The position numbers were made by a program, and so were the translations under genes. Below are positions 11,909 through 23,499 of a DNA stretch of 64,000 bases, in pieces (within the stretch, counting starts at the first letter, position 1; each line of letters begins with the position of its first letter). Source of the DNA: Agriotes lineatus (lineage: Eukaryota; Arthropoda; Insecta; Coleoptera; Elateridae); the NCBI GenBank assembly GCA_940337035.1, contig CALNHX010007729.1, positions 1-64,000 of the forward strand, written 5' to 3'. The notes under the pieces were generated by a model. It searched no databases. It saw nothing but the letters and a program-made list of their open reading frames with translations, and was not told the DNA's origin.

Positions 11909-13397
11909 AATTAATTTGCGCGTTCCCCCTTGGCCTGCACCACGTTAAGTACCGGAGCACCGCGCCGAGACTGCGACGTGACGTCATCGCAAATGATCGC
12001 CCCAACACCACTGCGTACTTAGACTACGAATCCCCGCTCCAGCGACCTGATACGAACCTCCGATTACGCCCGCACCAGGTATTAAAGAAAAATCCGGAGC
12101 CCAGACAAGATAGAATTTGCTAGAATCTTCCCAGTCCTCTCGTCTTGCCTATGCTCTCCGGAGTGTCCCCTGGACTCTTCGAGAGGATCCCGACCAGTTA
12201 CCTGAACTCCTGGACGTTCGGATTGTTGCTATACTTTCCAACGTTATTCTTTTGAACTCTTGGACGTTCGAATTGTTGCTATACTTTTCAACGTTATCCT
12301 CTTGACCTCCTGGGCGTTCGGATTGTTGCTATACTTTCCTTCCAACGTTATTCTTTTGAACTCTTGGACGTTCGGATTATTGCTATACTTTCCAACGTCG
12401 CTCCCTCGAGCTCCTGGACGCTCGGATTGTCGCTCGACTTTTCAGCGTCATTTCCCGAGCACCTAGCGACCTAGAAAGCCGTCTCAGACCCAACGGCGAC
12501 GACGTCAGACACCTGGTTACAAGCAGAGTTTTTCCGAACTCGCCGACGACGCCCTTTAAAGTTTGGGCACTCGGGAAGGCCAAGTCGTGCTCGCCGGTGA
12601 CGACGCCGTTCGTGAAGCAAATTTCCCGGCACCAGGACAGCGACACCGACGTGATTAGGCCCCTGTTAATTGCGTCTAGAGTGGCTTAGCATCTCCGAGG
12701 CCGAGGAGCGTGCACCAGGAGTTCCCGTCGAATGAGCCAGAAGCCGCCGCCCACAGACACGCATTCGTGAAGCTAGGCCACCTTCGTCAGCAACAAACAG
12801 CGCATAGTTAATCAAAATCCACTCAAGTGGGGCAGCAGAACAGCTGGCAAGTAAAACAAATTAAATGCATCGTCCGCCACATGAACATTGGGAATTTCAC
12901 CGTTAAAGCACCAGACGCACTAGGTATGCACACAATTTAGTTTGATATTGACCACACTTTTGTTTATTTAACAATTTCAAAATCAAGTGTATTGTTGTTG
13001 TCCGCCATTACATGGCGACCCGCTAATCTGTCAAATTACCTGTTCAGGACCGGCGCGGTGCCTAAACGACGAGGGAATTAGTGAACATACAGGCTGTCCC
13101 GTAATAGTGTGCCACTGCTTGATTGCCAGCGACCGAAACACCCCGTTGGAAGAATTAATTAGTTTTATAAATGTCATTACATTCTATTATTTCATATGTT
13201 TAATACCTACAATTTAATTTAATGTATTTAGTTAAAGATTATTATACAATGGTAAGAAGTTATTCTGTGTTTCTATCTTACGTTACTATCGGATCTTATC
13301 ACCTGGATCTTGGCATCTTGAGCTAACCTTGGGAAACCAGTTTTCAGGCTGGTGATTGTAGCATTTAAATTATATCAAACTAGCCCGTCAGGCTACA
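11909..13397 (+). repeat. Left LTR of a non-coding LTR element, 5' end missing
   Basis: Matches 15128-16558 along nearly its whole length and ends in the same CCCGTCAGGCTACA. The first ~43 bp of the other LTR (TGTAACGTTTCGCCC...) are absent, so its left edge is truncated. It contains five ~50-bp tandem units (about 12207-12462) built on CTCCTGGACGTTCGGATTGT; the right LTR has four. A TATTAAAG-like box sits near 12078. No coding content; short open frames on both strands are shadows of the repeat. Confidence 0.8.
12207..12462 (+). repeat. ~50-bp tandem repeat inside the left LTR, five units
   Basis: Units begin CTCCTGGACGTTCGGATTG or a close variant at about 12207, 12257, 12305, 12359 and 12411. 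The third unit has a short internal duplication (TTCCTTCC). Confidence 0.75.
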
Positions 13398-15084
13398 TTT
13401 TGACGCACGCGAGCAGGGACGAGACTCAGGTAGTAACCAGGAAATAAACAGAATACAAGCCCCGCCGTTCCGATATTTCAGTATTCCAAATATACCGCTA
13501 GCCCGATATTTCAGTATTCCAGAATCCAGATTATCCAGATGGCGCCCGAGAAAAAAAACCCTGTAAAAGCCGGACCAGTAAATGTTGTAAGTAAAATGTA
13601 ACAATGTACGAAACCTGTTCCAGCTTAACCGTCCAAGAAAATGTACCAGTGCCCAGATCCAGAAATACCCAAGCCTAGTATTCCGAAATCCCCGTCCACG
13701 TCCGTTCCCGTCCAGATAAAATCTTCCCGAAATCCCGTCTAGTCTAGGAAATTCTCCCTCAGGGATCAGTACTATCCTTCAGTGCTGATACGGGCCTAGC
13801 AACCCCGAGGTACCCCAGCAGATGGCGGAAGACTCCGACCACGGACCGCCCGGACAATCCAGATGTCCTTCCGTGGTAGTTTTCCAAGACTAGATCCGCA
13901 AATGGCCGAGAATACTACGGACCTTTCGAGACAATCCAGATGTCTCTCCGTAGGAATTTTCCTGTACCGGATCCGCCTGTAAGCACCTAGTGTATTCATA
14001 GAAATTTTCCAGTACCAGTTACGCCGAGAAGCACCTGTTATATCCGTGGAAATTCTACAGTACCAGTTTCGCCGATAAGCACCGGTTGTATCCGTGGAAT
14101 TCCTCCATACTAGTTCCGCCGGTAAGCACCTGTCATATCCGTGGATATTTTCCAGTCCCAGAGCCGCATGTATCCGAGTGTAAGCGCCTGATGTATACCT
14201 GAAAAATTATGCATGTAAGTTTTTGTGAATGCCGCCATAGTTAGTATGAAAGCTTACCCTGAAAGTGCTGCCTTCTGAAGAGTACTCTTTGCTGCCGTAA
14301 ACCCGGGTAATAGCAGGAGGTTGTAGACTTAATCGTCGAAGCTTGAAGTAGAGAATGTAGAAAGGAAGTTGCCTTTTTCCTGTGCCAGCACCTGTAGTGA
14401 AATCCTGTGTCCCTGTTTCCTGGAGATTGTACGCCGGACTCCGCGGCCTCTGTGATTTCCTCCAGTTGATTAATTGTGTGAAAGTAAATTGCCCTGAAAC
14501 CAGAATGATTTCGCATGATTAAATACTTCCAGAACGTTCGTACGCCGACACCGCGGCTCTGAACATGTTGCAGTACGTATGAATGCTTGCATGCCCATTC
14601 CGGGGCATATGCACTAACTCCAGAAAGTTTGAATGGTTGTACGCCGACACCGCGGCCTCTGCTTCCGCTCCAGAGAGTTTGAATTTTTGCGCGCCGATCG
14701 CGTCGCCCGACATTCGTTCCAGAATGTTCAAATAAAAGTATATTCCGGCCCGCCCGTTAAGCAATTCGCTTGCCCTAGTTTGATATTTGTATGTCGTATT
14801 CTTTTTCGCACGTGGTAAGTTCCTGGTAACAGTAGTCTTATCTTGAAGCGTGATGTTGCCACCGTAAACCCGGATTACGGCATGATATTGTAGGCTTAAA
14901 CCGCCGAAGCTTGGATGAGAGTGTGCGAAAGGAGTATGTGTTGAAGCAGCAGCTTCTAAATTTGACCCGTCAGAACTTAATCACCCTGTAAAGTAATACC
15001 GACGAACCGGCAACCGACCTCAAGGTGTTCTTCTTGATGTTTTCTCCGCCGGTGGTTCTTCATTTTTCCGAAAGGAGGATCATG
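13398..15084 (+). mobile_element. Internal region of a non-autonomous (LARD-like) LTR element
   Basis: 1.7 kb between the two LTRs with no gag or pol motif on either strand. It is repetitive: a ~53-bp imperfect tandem repeat (CCGTGGAAATTxTxCAGTACC ... AAGCACCTG) fills about 13940-14200, the phrase GCCGTAAACCCGG recurs at about 14293 and 14865, and TACGCCGACACCGCGGC recurs near 14535 and 14640. Just before the right LTR is a purine run (GAAAGGAGGATCA, ending at 15082), a plausible polypurine tract. This fits a large retrotransposon derivative mobilised in trans. Confidence 0.65.
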
Positions 15085-16558
15085 TGTAACGTTTCGCCCA
15101 GCGCGAACGCGATTGTATAAATTAAAAATTAATTTGGGCGTTCCGCCTTAGCTTGCACCACGTTAAGTACCGGAGCACCGCGCCAAGAGTGCGATGTGAC
15201 GTCACCGCAAATGATCGCCCCAACACCACTGCGCACCTACACCACGAATCCCCGCTCCAGCGACCTGATACGAACCTCCGATTACGCCCGCACCAGGTAT
15301 AAAAGGAGAATTCGGAGCCCAGACAAGACAGAATTTCCTAGAATCTTCCCAGTCCCCTCGTCTTGCCTATGCTCTCCGGAGTGTCCCCTGGACTCTTCGA
15401 AAGGATCCCGACCAGTTACCTAATCTCCTGGACGTTCGGATTGTTGCTGTACTTTCCAACGTTATTCTCTTGAACTCCTGGGCGTTCGGATTGTTGCTAT
15501 ATTTTCCAACGTTATTCTTTTGAACTCTTGGACGTTCGGATTGTTGCTATACTTTCCAACGTCGCTCCCTCGAGCTTTTGGACGCTCAGATTGTCGCTCG
15601 ACTTTTCAGCGTCATTTCCCGAGCACCTAGCGACCTAGAGAGCCGTCTCAGGCCCGACAGCAACGACGTCAGACACCTGGTCACAAACAGAGTTTTTCCG
15701 AACTCGCCGACGACGCCCTCCAAAGTTTGGCCACTCGGGAAGGCCAAGTCGTGCTCGCCGGTGACGACGCCGTCCGTGAAGCAAATTTCCCGGCACCAGG
15801 ACAGCGACACCGACGTGATTAGGCCCCTGTTAATTGCGTCTAGAGTGGCTTAGCATCTCCGAGGCCGAGGAACGTGCACCAGGAGTTCTCGTCGAATAAG
15901 CCAGAGGCCGCCGCCCACAGACACGCATTCGTGAAGCTAGGCCACCTTCGTCAGCAAGAAACAGCGCATAGTTAATCAAAATCCACTCAACTGGGGCAGC
16001 AGAACAGCTGGCAAGTAAAACAAATTAAATGCATCGTCCGCCACTTGAACATTGGGAATTTCACCGTTAAAGCACCAGACGCACTAGGTATGCACACAAT
16101 TTAGTTTGATATTGACCACAGTTTCGTTTATTTAACAATTTCAAGATCAAGTGTATTGTTGTTGTCCGCCATTACATGGCGACTCGCTAATCTGTCAAAT
16201 TACCTGTTCAGGACCGGCGCGGTGCCTACGCGACGAGAAAACTAATGTACATACAGGCTGTCCCGTAATAGTGTGCCACTGCCCGATTGCCAGCGAGCGA
16301 AACACCCTGTTAGAAGAATTAATTTACTTTTATAAATGTCATTACATTCTATTATTTCATATGTTTAATACAATTTAATTTAATGTATTTAGTTAAAGAT
16401 TATTATACAATGGTAAGAAGTTATTCTGTGTTTTTATCCTACGTTACTATCGGATCTTATCACCTGGATCTTGGCATCTTGAGCTAACCTTGGGAAACCA
16501 GTTTTCAGGCTGGTAATTGTAGCATTTAAATTATATCAAACTAGCCCGTCAGGCTACA
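15085..16558 (+). repeat. Right LTR of the non-coding LTR element
   Basis: Begins TGTAAC and ends GGCTACA (TGTA...TACA inverted ends). It follows a purine run and matches 11909-13397. A TATAAAAG box is at 15298-15305. Four ~50-bp tandem units occupy about 15425-15623, against five in the left LTR. Confidence 0.8.
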
Positions 16559-16979
16559 ACTTCCATTTCTTAAGAAGAAACACAAATAACAAAAAAATAA
16601 CAACTGTCTTATATAAACTACTGTATCTTCAGTGAACTTTATGGTTAATTAAACACTAATTGACGCAGGATTGTTTATTTAGCGTAATATTAAGTTTTTT
16701 ATTTGGAACTGTTTCTGCAGCCGTGTAGCACTGCCCACAGCTGTCGCAGATCAGAGCCAGACGGGTTGGTTCCAATACACAGAAAGAAAAGGACATAAAC
16801 AATAATGTATAGGGTAATACAAACATTTCGCGACAACTACTACCTTAAACAATTTATGCAATGTCACTGCCACCATTTTGCTTGCACATTTCGAGACATC
16901 TGAATCGTTTAAAACTGTTTTGAATATCCACAAGGAGTATTTTGTTTACGGTGTCTTTTACACTCGCCTTTAATATTTC
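16559..16979. other. No gene seen
   Basis: Flank of the LTR element; AT-rich; no motif recognised. Confidence 0.4.
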
Positions 16980-17520
16980 TGCATTGTTGTATATCAGTTC
17001 ACCAACTGTTTAAAACACACATTTCTGTGTTGCTTTAAATACACAAACAGAAACTGAAGGCTTTTCTTATTCACGAGTCCCCGTATGTCTAACTAAACTA
17101 CACTTTTGTGTTGTTTTCTATTAACAAATACAGCAACTATAAGGGGTTTTGTTCAGTATGAGTTCTCATATGTCTAACTAACGGACTATTCCGTGTTGTT
17201 TTGAAATCACAAACGGAACAAATAATCGGCTTTTCTTCTGTGTGTGACCTCACATGTATAACTAAATCACTTTTTGCCTTGGTTTTGAAATCACACAGCG
17301 AGCAAATATAAGGCTTTTCTTCTGTGTGTGACTTCACATGTTTAACTAAGTGACTTTTGGTTGTTGCTTTAAAATCACAAAAACAAAGAAATATAAGGCT
17401 TTTCGCCTGTGTGTGTCCTCATATGTGTAACTAACAGACTTTTCCGTGTTGTTTTGAAATCACAAACAACAAATAAACAGCTTTTCTCCTGTGTGTGACC
17501 TCACATGTATAACTAAATTG
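16980..17520 (-). pseudogene. C2H2 zinc-finger array, decayed
   Basis: Minus-strand reading gives consecutive fingers with the linker HTEEKPYICSLCDFKT. Two are intact in the 66-codon open frame 17337-17137 (C-x2-C-DFKT-x-S-LV-x-H-V-x-S-H and a following finger). Upstream (17340-17520) and downstream (17130-16980) further fingers are recognisable but broken by stops, lost cysteines and frame changes, about six in all. The array resembles insect poly-zinc-finger transcription factors. No start region or other domain is visible, so this is a relic of a larger gene or a processed fragment. Confidence 0.75.
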
Positions 17521-18499
17521 TTAATTTATTGTACATTTTAACAGTTTTATGTTTCATATTGTTATTTTGCTATCAATAAGAAATTCTGGTTCGAAATAGA
17601 GCTCAAAATCGGCTCAATGTTCCAATCCAAAGAGGTTCTGGCTTATGGAAGAGCATCAGAAACTACAGTTCCCATCTATATCCAACAACAACGCCTCTTT
17701 CCCAAATCTTTCCACTAACCAACAATATTTTGGAAAACCAAAGAAGGTACAGCAACCATCACATCTTCAAAATTTAAGGGCAAGACACTAAACCATTAAG
17801 ATTGCAAAATGATTTGTTTTTGTTGCTTGACCCAGTTCACTTGAAAATTAAAACAAAATCCGTCAGTCGGACAGAAGTTATTACACCACCGTGCCAACGC
17901 TCGCGAAAACCAAATGCACCACTTCGAGAAGTAGGTTATGCAATATGCCAAAACCCCACAGAAAACGTCTGAAAAATCAAGACTAAGCAAAATGTCGCGC
18001 ACAGATTCGACTGGATATGCCAATGCATTAGCGGAGGTAGACTGTCAATTAGTGTAGCTCCTGAACGTCAGTGAACACCGCCTAGTGCCAGCTGCCAACC
18101 TTAGCAAATAAACCAAAAATCAATAACGGCCTTACCTGTAAAACCTAAAAAAGCTCAATCTGACAGAAAAACATTGAGCTGCAAAATCTAGTTAACCTAC
18201 ACTTTTCTTACCAAACAAGTGAGCATGTAAATTTTCAGAGCTAGTTAATTGTAATATATCTTTCAGACGGCTAAACAAAGCCGAAGGCCCAAACATAATT
18301 TTAGAAGAGATGTTGCAAAAATCTAGGACAACCGCATGTCTGCCATCTTAAATCCAACGTTAATATTGGCGAATAAAATGTTACCTGTATCCGTTTTAAA
18401 TCCGCATTGTAATTAAGTAACTTAAGTTAAGGTGAGTTAGAGCATTAAAGCTAGCATTAGTAAATAAAGCAAAAATACGTGCTTATGTCAAAACAGACG
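17521..18499. other. No gene seen
   Basis: About 1 kb without recognisable coding or structural signal. Confidence 0.4.
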
Positions 18500-18860
18500 T
18501 GACATACGCTCAGTGGAGTGTCAGACGATGGAAGAGCAACAGAACGAGTTACATGTAGCATAAGAAAAGAACTGAAGGATAAGATAAAGAAATATAAATT
18601 TGCACCAGAATGGTTATTGAGGGTTGAAATTGAAATATCCAAAGAGCTATTTGGAGTGATAGTTGCGTATGCAACGAGCGAGAATGGAAATGAAGAAATT
18701 AAATGTAAATTTTATGATGCTCTACAAGAAACAATAGAGAAAACAAATGGAGATTTGATAATTGCAAAGAACTTCAATGGAAGAGTCAAAAAATATATGA
18801 ATAGATATAAAGATATTGCTCTAAAATATGGTGAAGAACAAGATAAGAAGGTACAAGCAC
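18500..18860 (+). pseudogene. Non-LTR retrotransposon endonuclease fragment
   Basis: The frame 18518-18850 contains WLLRVEIEISKELFGVIVAYA...NEEIKCKFYDALQE and then DLIIAKNFNGRVK. This is the middle of an APE-type LINE endonuclease where GDFNARVG is expected; here G-D is A-K, removing a catalytic aspartate. It is a dead fragment. Confidence 0.7.
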
Positions 18861-18934
18861 TTCATTGCTACTCTAGCAGTATTGGGATGCAGTGGCCTTT
18901 GTCAACCGCTCCTTGGCACGCCTGCTTCTTGTAA

Positions 18935-19568
18935 AACACATGAATTTAGACTTCGCAGTCTGTTAAAATGGTGCTTTCAGTGTGGGAGCAGAAAACGTCT
19001 ATAAGGTGACCAATGGATAAAAATTTGTATGTAAATCTTTCAATTAAAAAAAATTCAGTACCCAGTTTCAAACTCGTAACCTTAAACTCAGCAGCTCAAT
19101 TCTGTACCATTACACCACCGTGCTCCATAGTTACACGACCGCTTAACAGCTATTAATGTTGTCATGAATACAAATCGAAAAATACGTACAAAGGAAAACA
19201 ACCAATCTCGCCCCAAAGCTTTTTCATTCTCTGCATTAATATTCCACTAAACTAGCGCAGTAATCAGTCTGATAGGTTATATCGTTCTTGACATAACGTG
19301 TTTACATGTAACTGATGGAACACCTTCACTATACTGCATTTTCCAACGTCCCTTGAATGCCAATACGGTTGCTGCCGTCACGAAAGTTATACAGTTTCAT
19401 GCAGCCTTCCATATAATTTTAGTTTAGTCACCAATGATTAAGCATTTGCGGCCAAAATAACAAATTAGTAAAAATGATCGGCTGTTAAGTAAATCAAGGG
19501 TGTATAAATAGTATAGAAGATAAAAATAAATCCAGACAGATACTACTATCCACTAACACCAATAAAAA
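18935..19568. other. No gene; possible tRNA-derived SINE fragment near 19065-19130
   Basis: On the minus strand 19130-19065 reads GCACGGTGGTGTAATGGTAC ... GGTTACGAGTTTGAAACTG, resembling box A and box B of a tRNA-derived SINE head. Too diverged to fold with confidence. Confidence 0.3.
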
Positions 19569-19713
19569 TTGAGAAAGTACGACCAACTAAGAAAGAAGCT
19601 TCAAAAGTATGTTGACAAAAGAAAAGAAGTACTACACAAATTAATACAGAAATTAGGAGAACGCAATCAATATAAGAAAAAAATTATAAAAAAATTTAAA
19701 GACCTAAGTAGAG

Positions 19714-20100
19714 TAAAGTGGACCGTTCTGAAACCACCATCCACCACTTGGCATTGAGTTGGCCAAGACCACGATTAAGATCACGTTCAAGGTCAAGATC
19801 AGATTCGCGGCAAAACAAAAATTAAAATACACCGTGCAAGCTTAACACTTAAAAAAATTAGGCTTAAAGTAAACGCTCTCTAGCCTAGGATACTTCATGT
19901 CTAAATTATGACTCGACTAGAATCCGAACCCAGGTCTCCCTGTTCATTACACAGTGGTACAGTGTGTCATACCTGCAGCTGAGGGTGTCTTTACCGCTCA
20001 ACCATCGAGCCTTATAAAATAGTTACTCAACCTAAGTACCTTAGTAAAGTAAAAGATACATATATTGTAAAAAGATATAATTACTTCGACACGAAGTGTA
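19714..20100 (-). repeat. Dispersed repeat with tRNA-like module, copy 1
   Basis: Shares with 49160-49650 the order: CCACCACTTG block, a run of CAAGGTCA-like words, the phrase GGATACTTCATGTCTAAATTATGACTCGACTAG, a tRNA-like core, and GTACCTT.GTA.AGT.AAAGATACA. Copy 1 is shorter in the CAAGGTCA part. Orientation is set by the tRNA-like core (minus strand). The family is not identified. Confidence 0.65.
19910..20011 (-). other. tRNA-like sequence, copy 1 (diverged)
   Basis: The minus strand starts GGCTCGATGG (acceptor half plus box-A region TTGAGCGGTAAAGA) and ends GGTTCGGATTCTAGTCGAGTC (box B, T arm, acceptor half). The region between is longer than in copy 2 and contains a GTGGTACAGTGTG-type inverted repeat. 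The T stem is less well paired than in copy 2, so a functional tRNA is unlikely. Confidence 0.45.
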
Positions 20101-21425
20101 CGAAGTACTGAAATTCTCGCATATCGAAAACCACTCTGACTCAAATATCTCTAAAATTTCGTGTCAACCGACTAATGAACCCATTATACCAAAGCTCCGC
20201 CTTGGCTGTGCGAATCTTTTGGTGAAGATCCCAACCCACTAGATCCCTCCCTCTTATTGGGGGTGCCTAAACGTCCTGTGCGGTGTATGTATGTTCGTAT
20301 GTGTACACGATTCCGGTCGCTAGAAACTTTCCTGAAGTCTTGGATCTTTTTCATATGATAGGTCGTCCGAAAATGAAGGCAACATCATCTTTTGAGGTAT
20401 GGTCGAAGGCAGAAATCCAAAGATATGGCACTTTCTGGTCTCTTTCATGTAACACTAAAACCTCGCTAAATCAACGTATAAATAAAAATCAAAGTCTCGA
20501 TATACCAACATCAATTCAAAAGTTACCGTTAACCTATTCTAAGTTCCCACGTGTGACCCACGTGCCATGGATGTAAACCACGTGCCATGGGTGTGACCCA
20601 CGTTCCATAAGCCAAACAATAGTTGGCAGCCCTCAAAATGACCGTATACGTCCAGTTATTGTTATTTTCCTTAATAATAGTCACATGTAAATATATAGGA
20701 CAAATCCACTGATAATGATGATGATGATTAGAAACTTTTTTTAAAAATTTAATTAAACTTTTTCAAAAGTCCTTTTGTCATAACGGTTTCTTAAGAATCG
20801 CACACAACACATACAAAGTAAAATTTATTAGATTTGTCAATTTTTAATATTCAAGTTAATTTCATGAATTGATGTTTTGTTTCTGTCAAAATTTGATTGG
20901 AATAAAATCAATAACATAAAATCGGTGGTCTCTTCCTTTCTTTGTATGTATGTATCTTTGTTCGCTATCTGCTCCGAAGATACTGGACCGACTAAATTGT
21001 ATAGCTTAAAATTTTGCAAATTTTTAGACTTAGATAGTAGGCCGGTCTTTATTTTCAAAAAAAGTTCAAAGCGTAGCTCGGGTGATTCACTAGTAATTAA
21101 TAAATTTGTTTTGGTTACGTATTAAAATAAATTTTTGTTTTTTATTTTATACCTTACATGATATACCAAACGAGCAGCACTTTTTACAGCATTCAACTGA
21201 TTTCTTAAATATACTCATTAGTAACACATTCAATTTGATAATAAACGTGACAAGGGTGCCGAAGGGGGCATATCAATAGTTTTTATACAAACAGACTGAT
21301 TCATAACATTGAACTGCAAAGCAGAGTAAAGTGCGTATTGACAATTTTTATGATAACCTAGCTGTTACCCGCGACTTCGTTCGCGCGAAGTTTGTTATTT
21401 GTGTATTAAATAATGACTAATTATT
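20101..21425. other. No gene seen
   Basis: CCACGTG-type words cluster at 20548-20608. 20880-21120 and 21361-21390 (CCGCGACTTCGTTCGCGCG hairpin) resemble short dispersed repeats common in insect genomes, but I cannot name the family. Confidence 0.35.
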
Positions 21426-23400
21426 TTCTGTCATCCCATCCCATCCCATCCCATCCTATCCCCATCCCCGTCTCCGTCCCTTTCTTTGTCCCTGTCTCCG
21501 TACCGTCCCATCCCGTCCCGTCCCGTCCCGTCCTGTACCATCCCTTCCCGTTTCCTCCCCTTCCATTCCATCCATTCCCTTTCCTATCTTTCCCGTCCCG
21601 TCCCTTCCTTTCCCGTCCAGTTCCGTCACGTCCAGTCCCGTTCCGTGCCATCCAGTCCCGTCCCTTTCCGTCCCGTCCCGTCTCAACCCCTCCCTTTCCA
21701 TCCCATCCCTTCCCTTCCCTTCCCTTTCCGTCTTGTCCCGTGCCGTCCCGCCTCGTCCTGTCTCGTCCCTTTCCGTCCCGTCCCGTCTCGTCCTTTTCCC
21801 TCCCGTCTAGTCCCGCCGTCCCGCCTCGTCCTGTCTCGTCCCTTTCTGTCCCGTCCCGTCTCGTCCTTTTCCCTGCCGTCTAGTCCCGTCCAGTCCCGTC
21901 CCTTTCCGTCCCGTCCCGTCTCCTTCCCTTCCATCCCATCCTTTCCCTTCTCTTTTCGTCCCAAACCGTCCTGCCCCACCCCATTTTGTCTCTTCTATTC
22001 CCGTCCCGTCCCGTTCCGTCCCGCCCCGTCCCGTTTCGTCCCGCCCCGTTTCGTCTCGTCCCTTTCCGTCCCGTTTCGTCTCGTCTCTTTCCCTCCCGTT
22101 TAGTCCCGTCTCTTCCCGTCTCGTCCCGTCCCCTCCCCTTCCATCCCACCCCTTTCCTTCCCTTTCCGTCCCGTCCCGTCCCGCCCCGCCCCGACCCGTC
22201 CCGTTTCGTCCCGTGCCGTTCCTTCCCTTTCCGTCCAGTCCCGTCCCTTCCCGTCCCGTCCCGTCTCATCCTCCCCCTTCCATCCCATTACTTTCCATCT
22301 CGTCCCGTGCCGTCCTGGGCCTTCCCGTCTTGTCCCTTCCGTCCCGTCCCGTTTCGTCCCTTTTCTCCCGTCTAGTCCCTCCCCGTCCGGTCTTGTTCCC
22401 TTTCCTTCCATCCCATCCCTTTCTTTTTCTTTCAGTTCCTTCCCGTCTCGTTCCACCCCGTCCCGTCCCGCCCCGCCTCGCCACGTCTCGTCCCGTCCCG
22501 TTCCGTCGCTTCCATTCCCGTCCAGTCCCGTCTCTTCCAGTCTCGTCCCGTCCCATCCAGTCCCGTCCTTTCCCGTCTAGTCTCGTCCCGTCCAGTCCCG
22601 TCAAATCCAGTCCCGTCCCGTCCCGTTCCGTTCCGTTACCTCCCTTTCTATACCATCCCTTCCTTTCCATTTCCGTCTCGTCCCGTTCCGTTTCGCCCCG
22701 TCCCGTCTCGTCCCTTCCCGTCCCGTCCCGTCTCGTCCCTTTCCGTCTCGTCCCGTCTCGTCTTTTTCCTTCCCGTCCAGTCCCGTCCCTTCCATCCTAT
22801 TCGTTCTGTTTCCTTTCCGTCCCGTTCCGTCCCGTTCCGTCTTGTTCCGTCCCGTTCCGTCCTGTTCCGTCCCTTCCTTTCTCGTCCAGTCCCGTCCCGT
22901 CCAGTCACGTTTCGTCTATTCCCGTCTCGTGCAGTCCCGTCTCGTCCAGTCCCGTCCCTTCCCGTGCAGTCCCGTTCCGTTCGGTCCCTTCCCTTCCCGT
23001 CCAGTCCCGTACTTTCCAGTCCCGTCCTGTACCGTTCCGTCTCTTTCTTTTCCGTCCAGTTCCGTCCCGTCAAGTTCCGTCCCTTTCCGTCTCGTCCCCC
23101 CCCGTCCCCCCCTTTCCATCCCTTCTTTTTCCTTCCCTTTTCGTCACGTCCCGTTCCGTTCCGCCCCGTCCCGTCTCGTCCCTTCCCGTCTCGTCTCGTC
23201 TCGTCTCTTTCACTTCCGTCCAGTCCCGTCCCTTCTCGTCCCGTTCCGTCCTGCCCTCTTCCATCTCAGCCCTTCCCTTCCCTTTCCGTTCCATCCCGCC
23301 CCGCCCCACACCGGCCCTTCCCGTGCCGTCCCTTCCAGTCCCGTCCCGTCCCATTTCGTCCAGTCCAGTCTCGTCTCGTCCCTTCCTTTATGTCATGTCC
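21426..23400 (+). repeat. ~2-kb (TCCCG)n pentanucleotide tract, degenerate
   Basis: The plus strand is almost entirely C, T and G in degenerate TCCCG/TTCCG/TCTCG units; A is rare and the complement is purine-rich. Because stops need A on the plus strand, long open frames appear in all phases; they are artefacts. Scattered CCATCCC units suggest variant sub-arrays. Strong strand asymmetry makes triplex or slipped structures plausible. Confidence 0.95.
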
Positions 23401-23499
23401 ACCGTCTTGGATTTAAAAATAAATGTTTGTTTTTCTTCTAAATCTCAAATGCATTCTAGAGTGTCCCCCTCTTCCATCACTCTATACGCTAAACAGTTT

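Noticed and set aside
12260..12646. Frames with repeated IVAILFNVILL-type hydrophobic segments that look like membrane helices
   Set aside because: They are translations of the ~50-bp tandem repeat in the LTR and occur on both strands.
17137..17337. Functional zinc-finger gene
   Set aside because: Only two fingers are intact; neighbouring fingers have lost ligands or frame and no start or effector domain is present.
21426..23400. CRISPR array or bacterial content
   Set aside because: The direct repeats in this window are simple repeats, tandem units or LTRs without spacers; all coding content is eukaryotic transposon or Polinton type.
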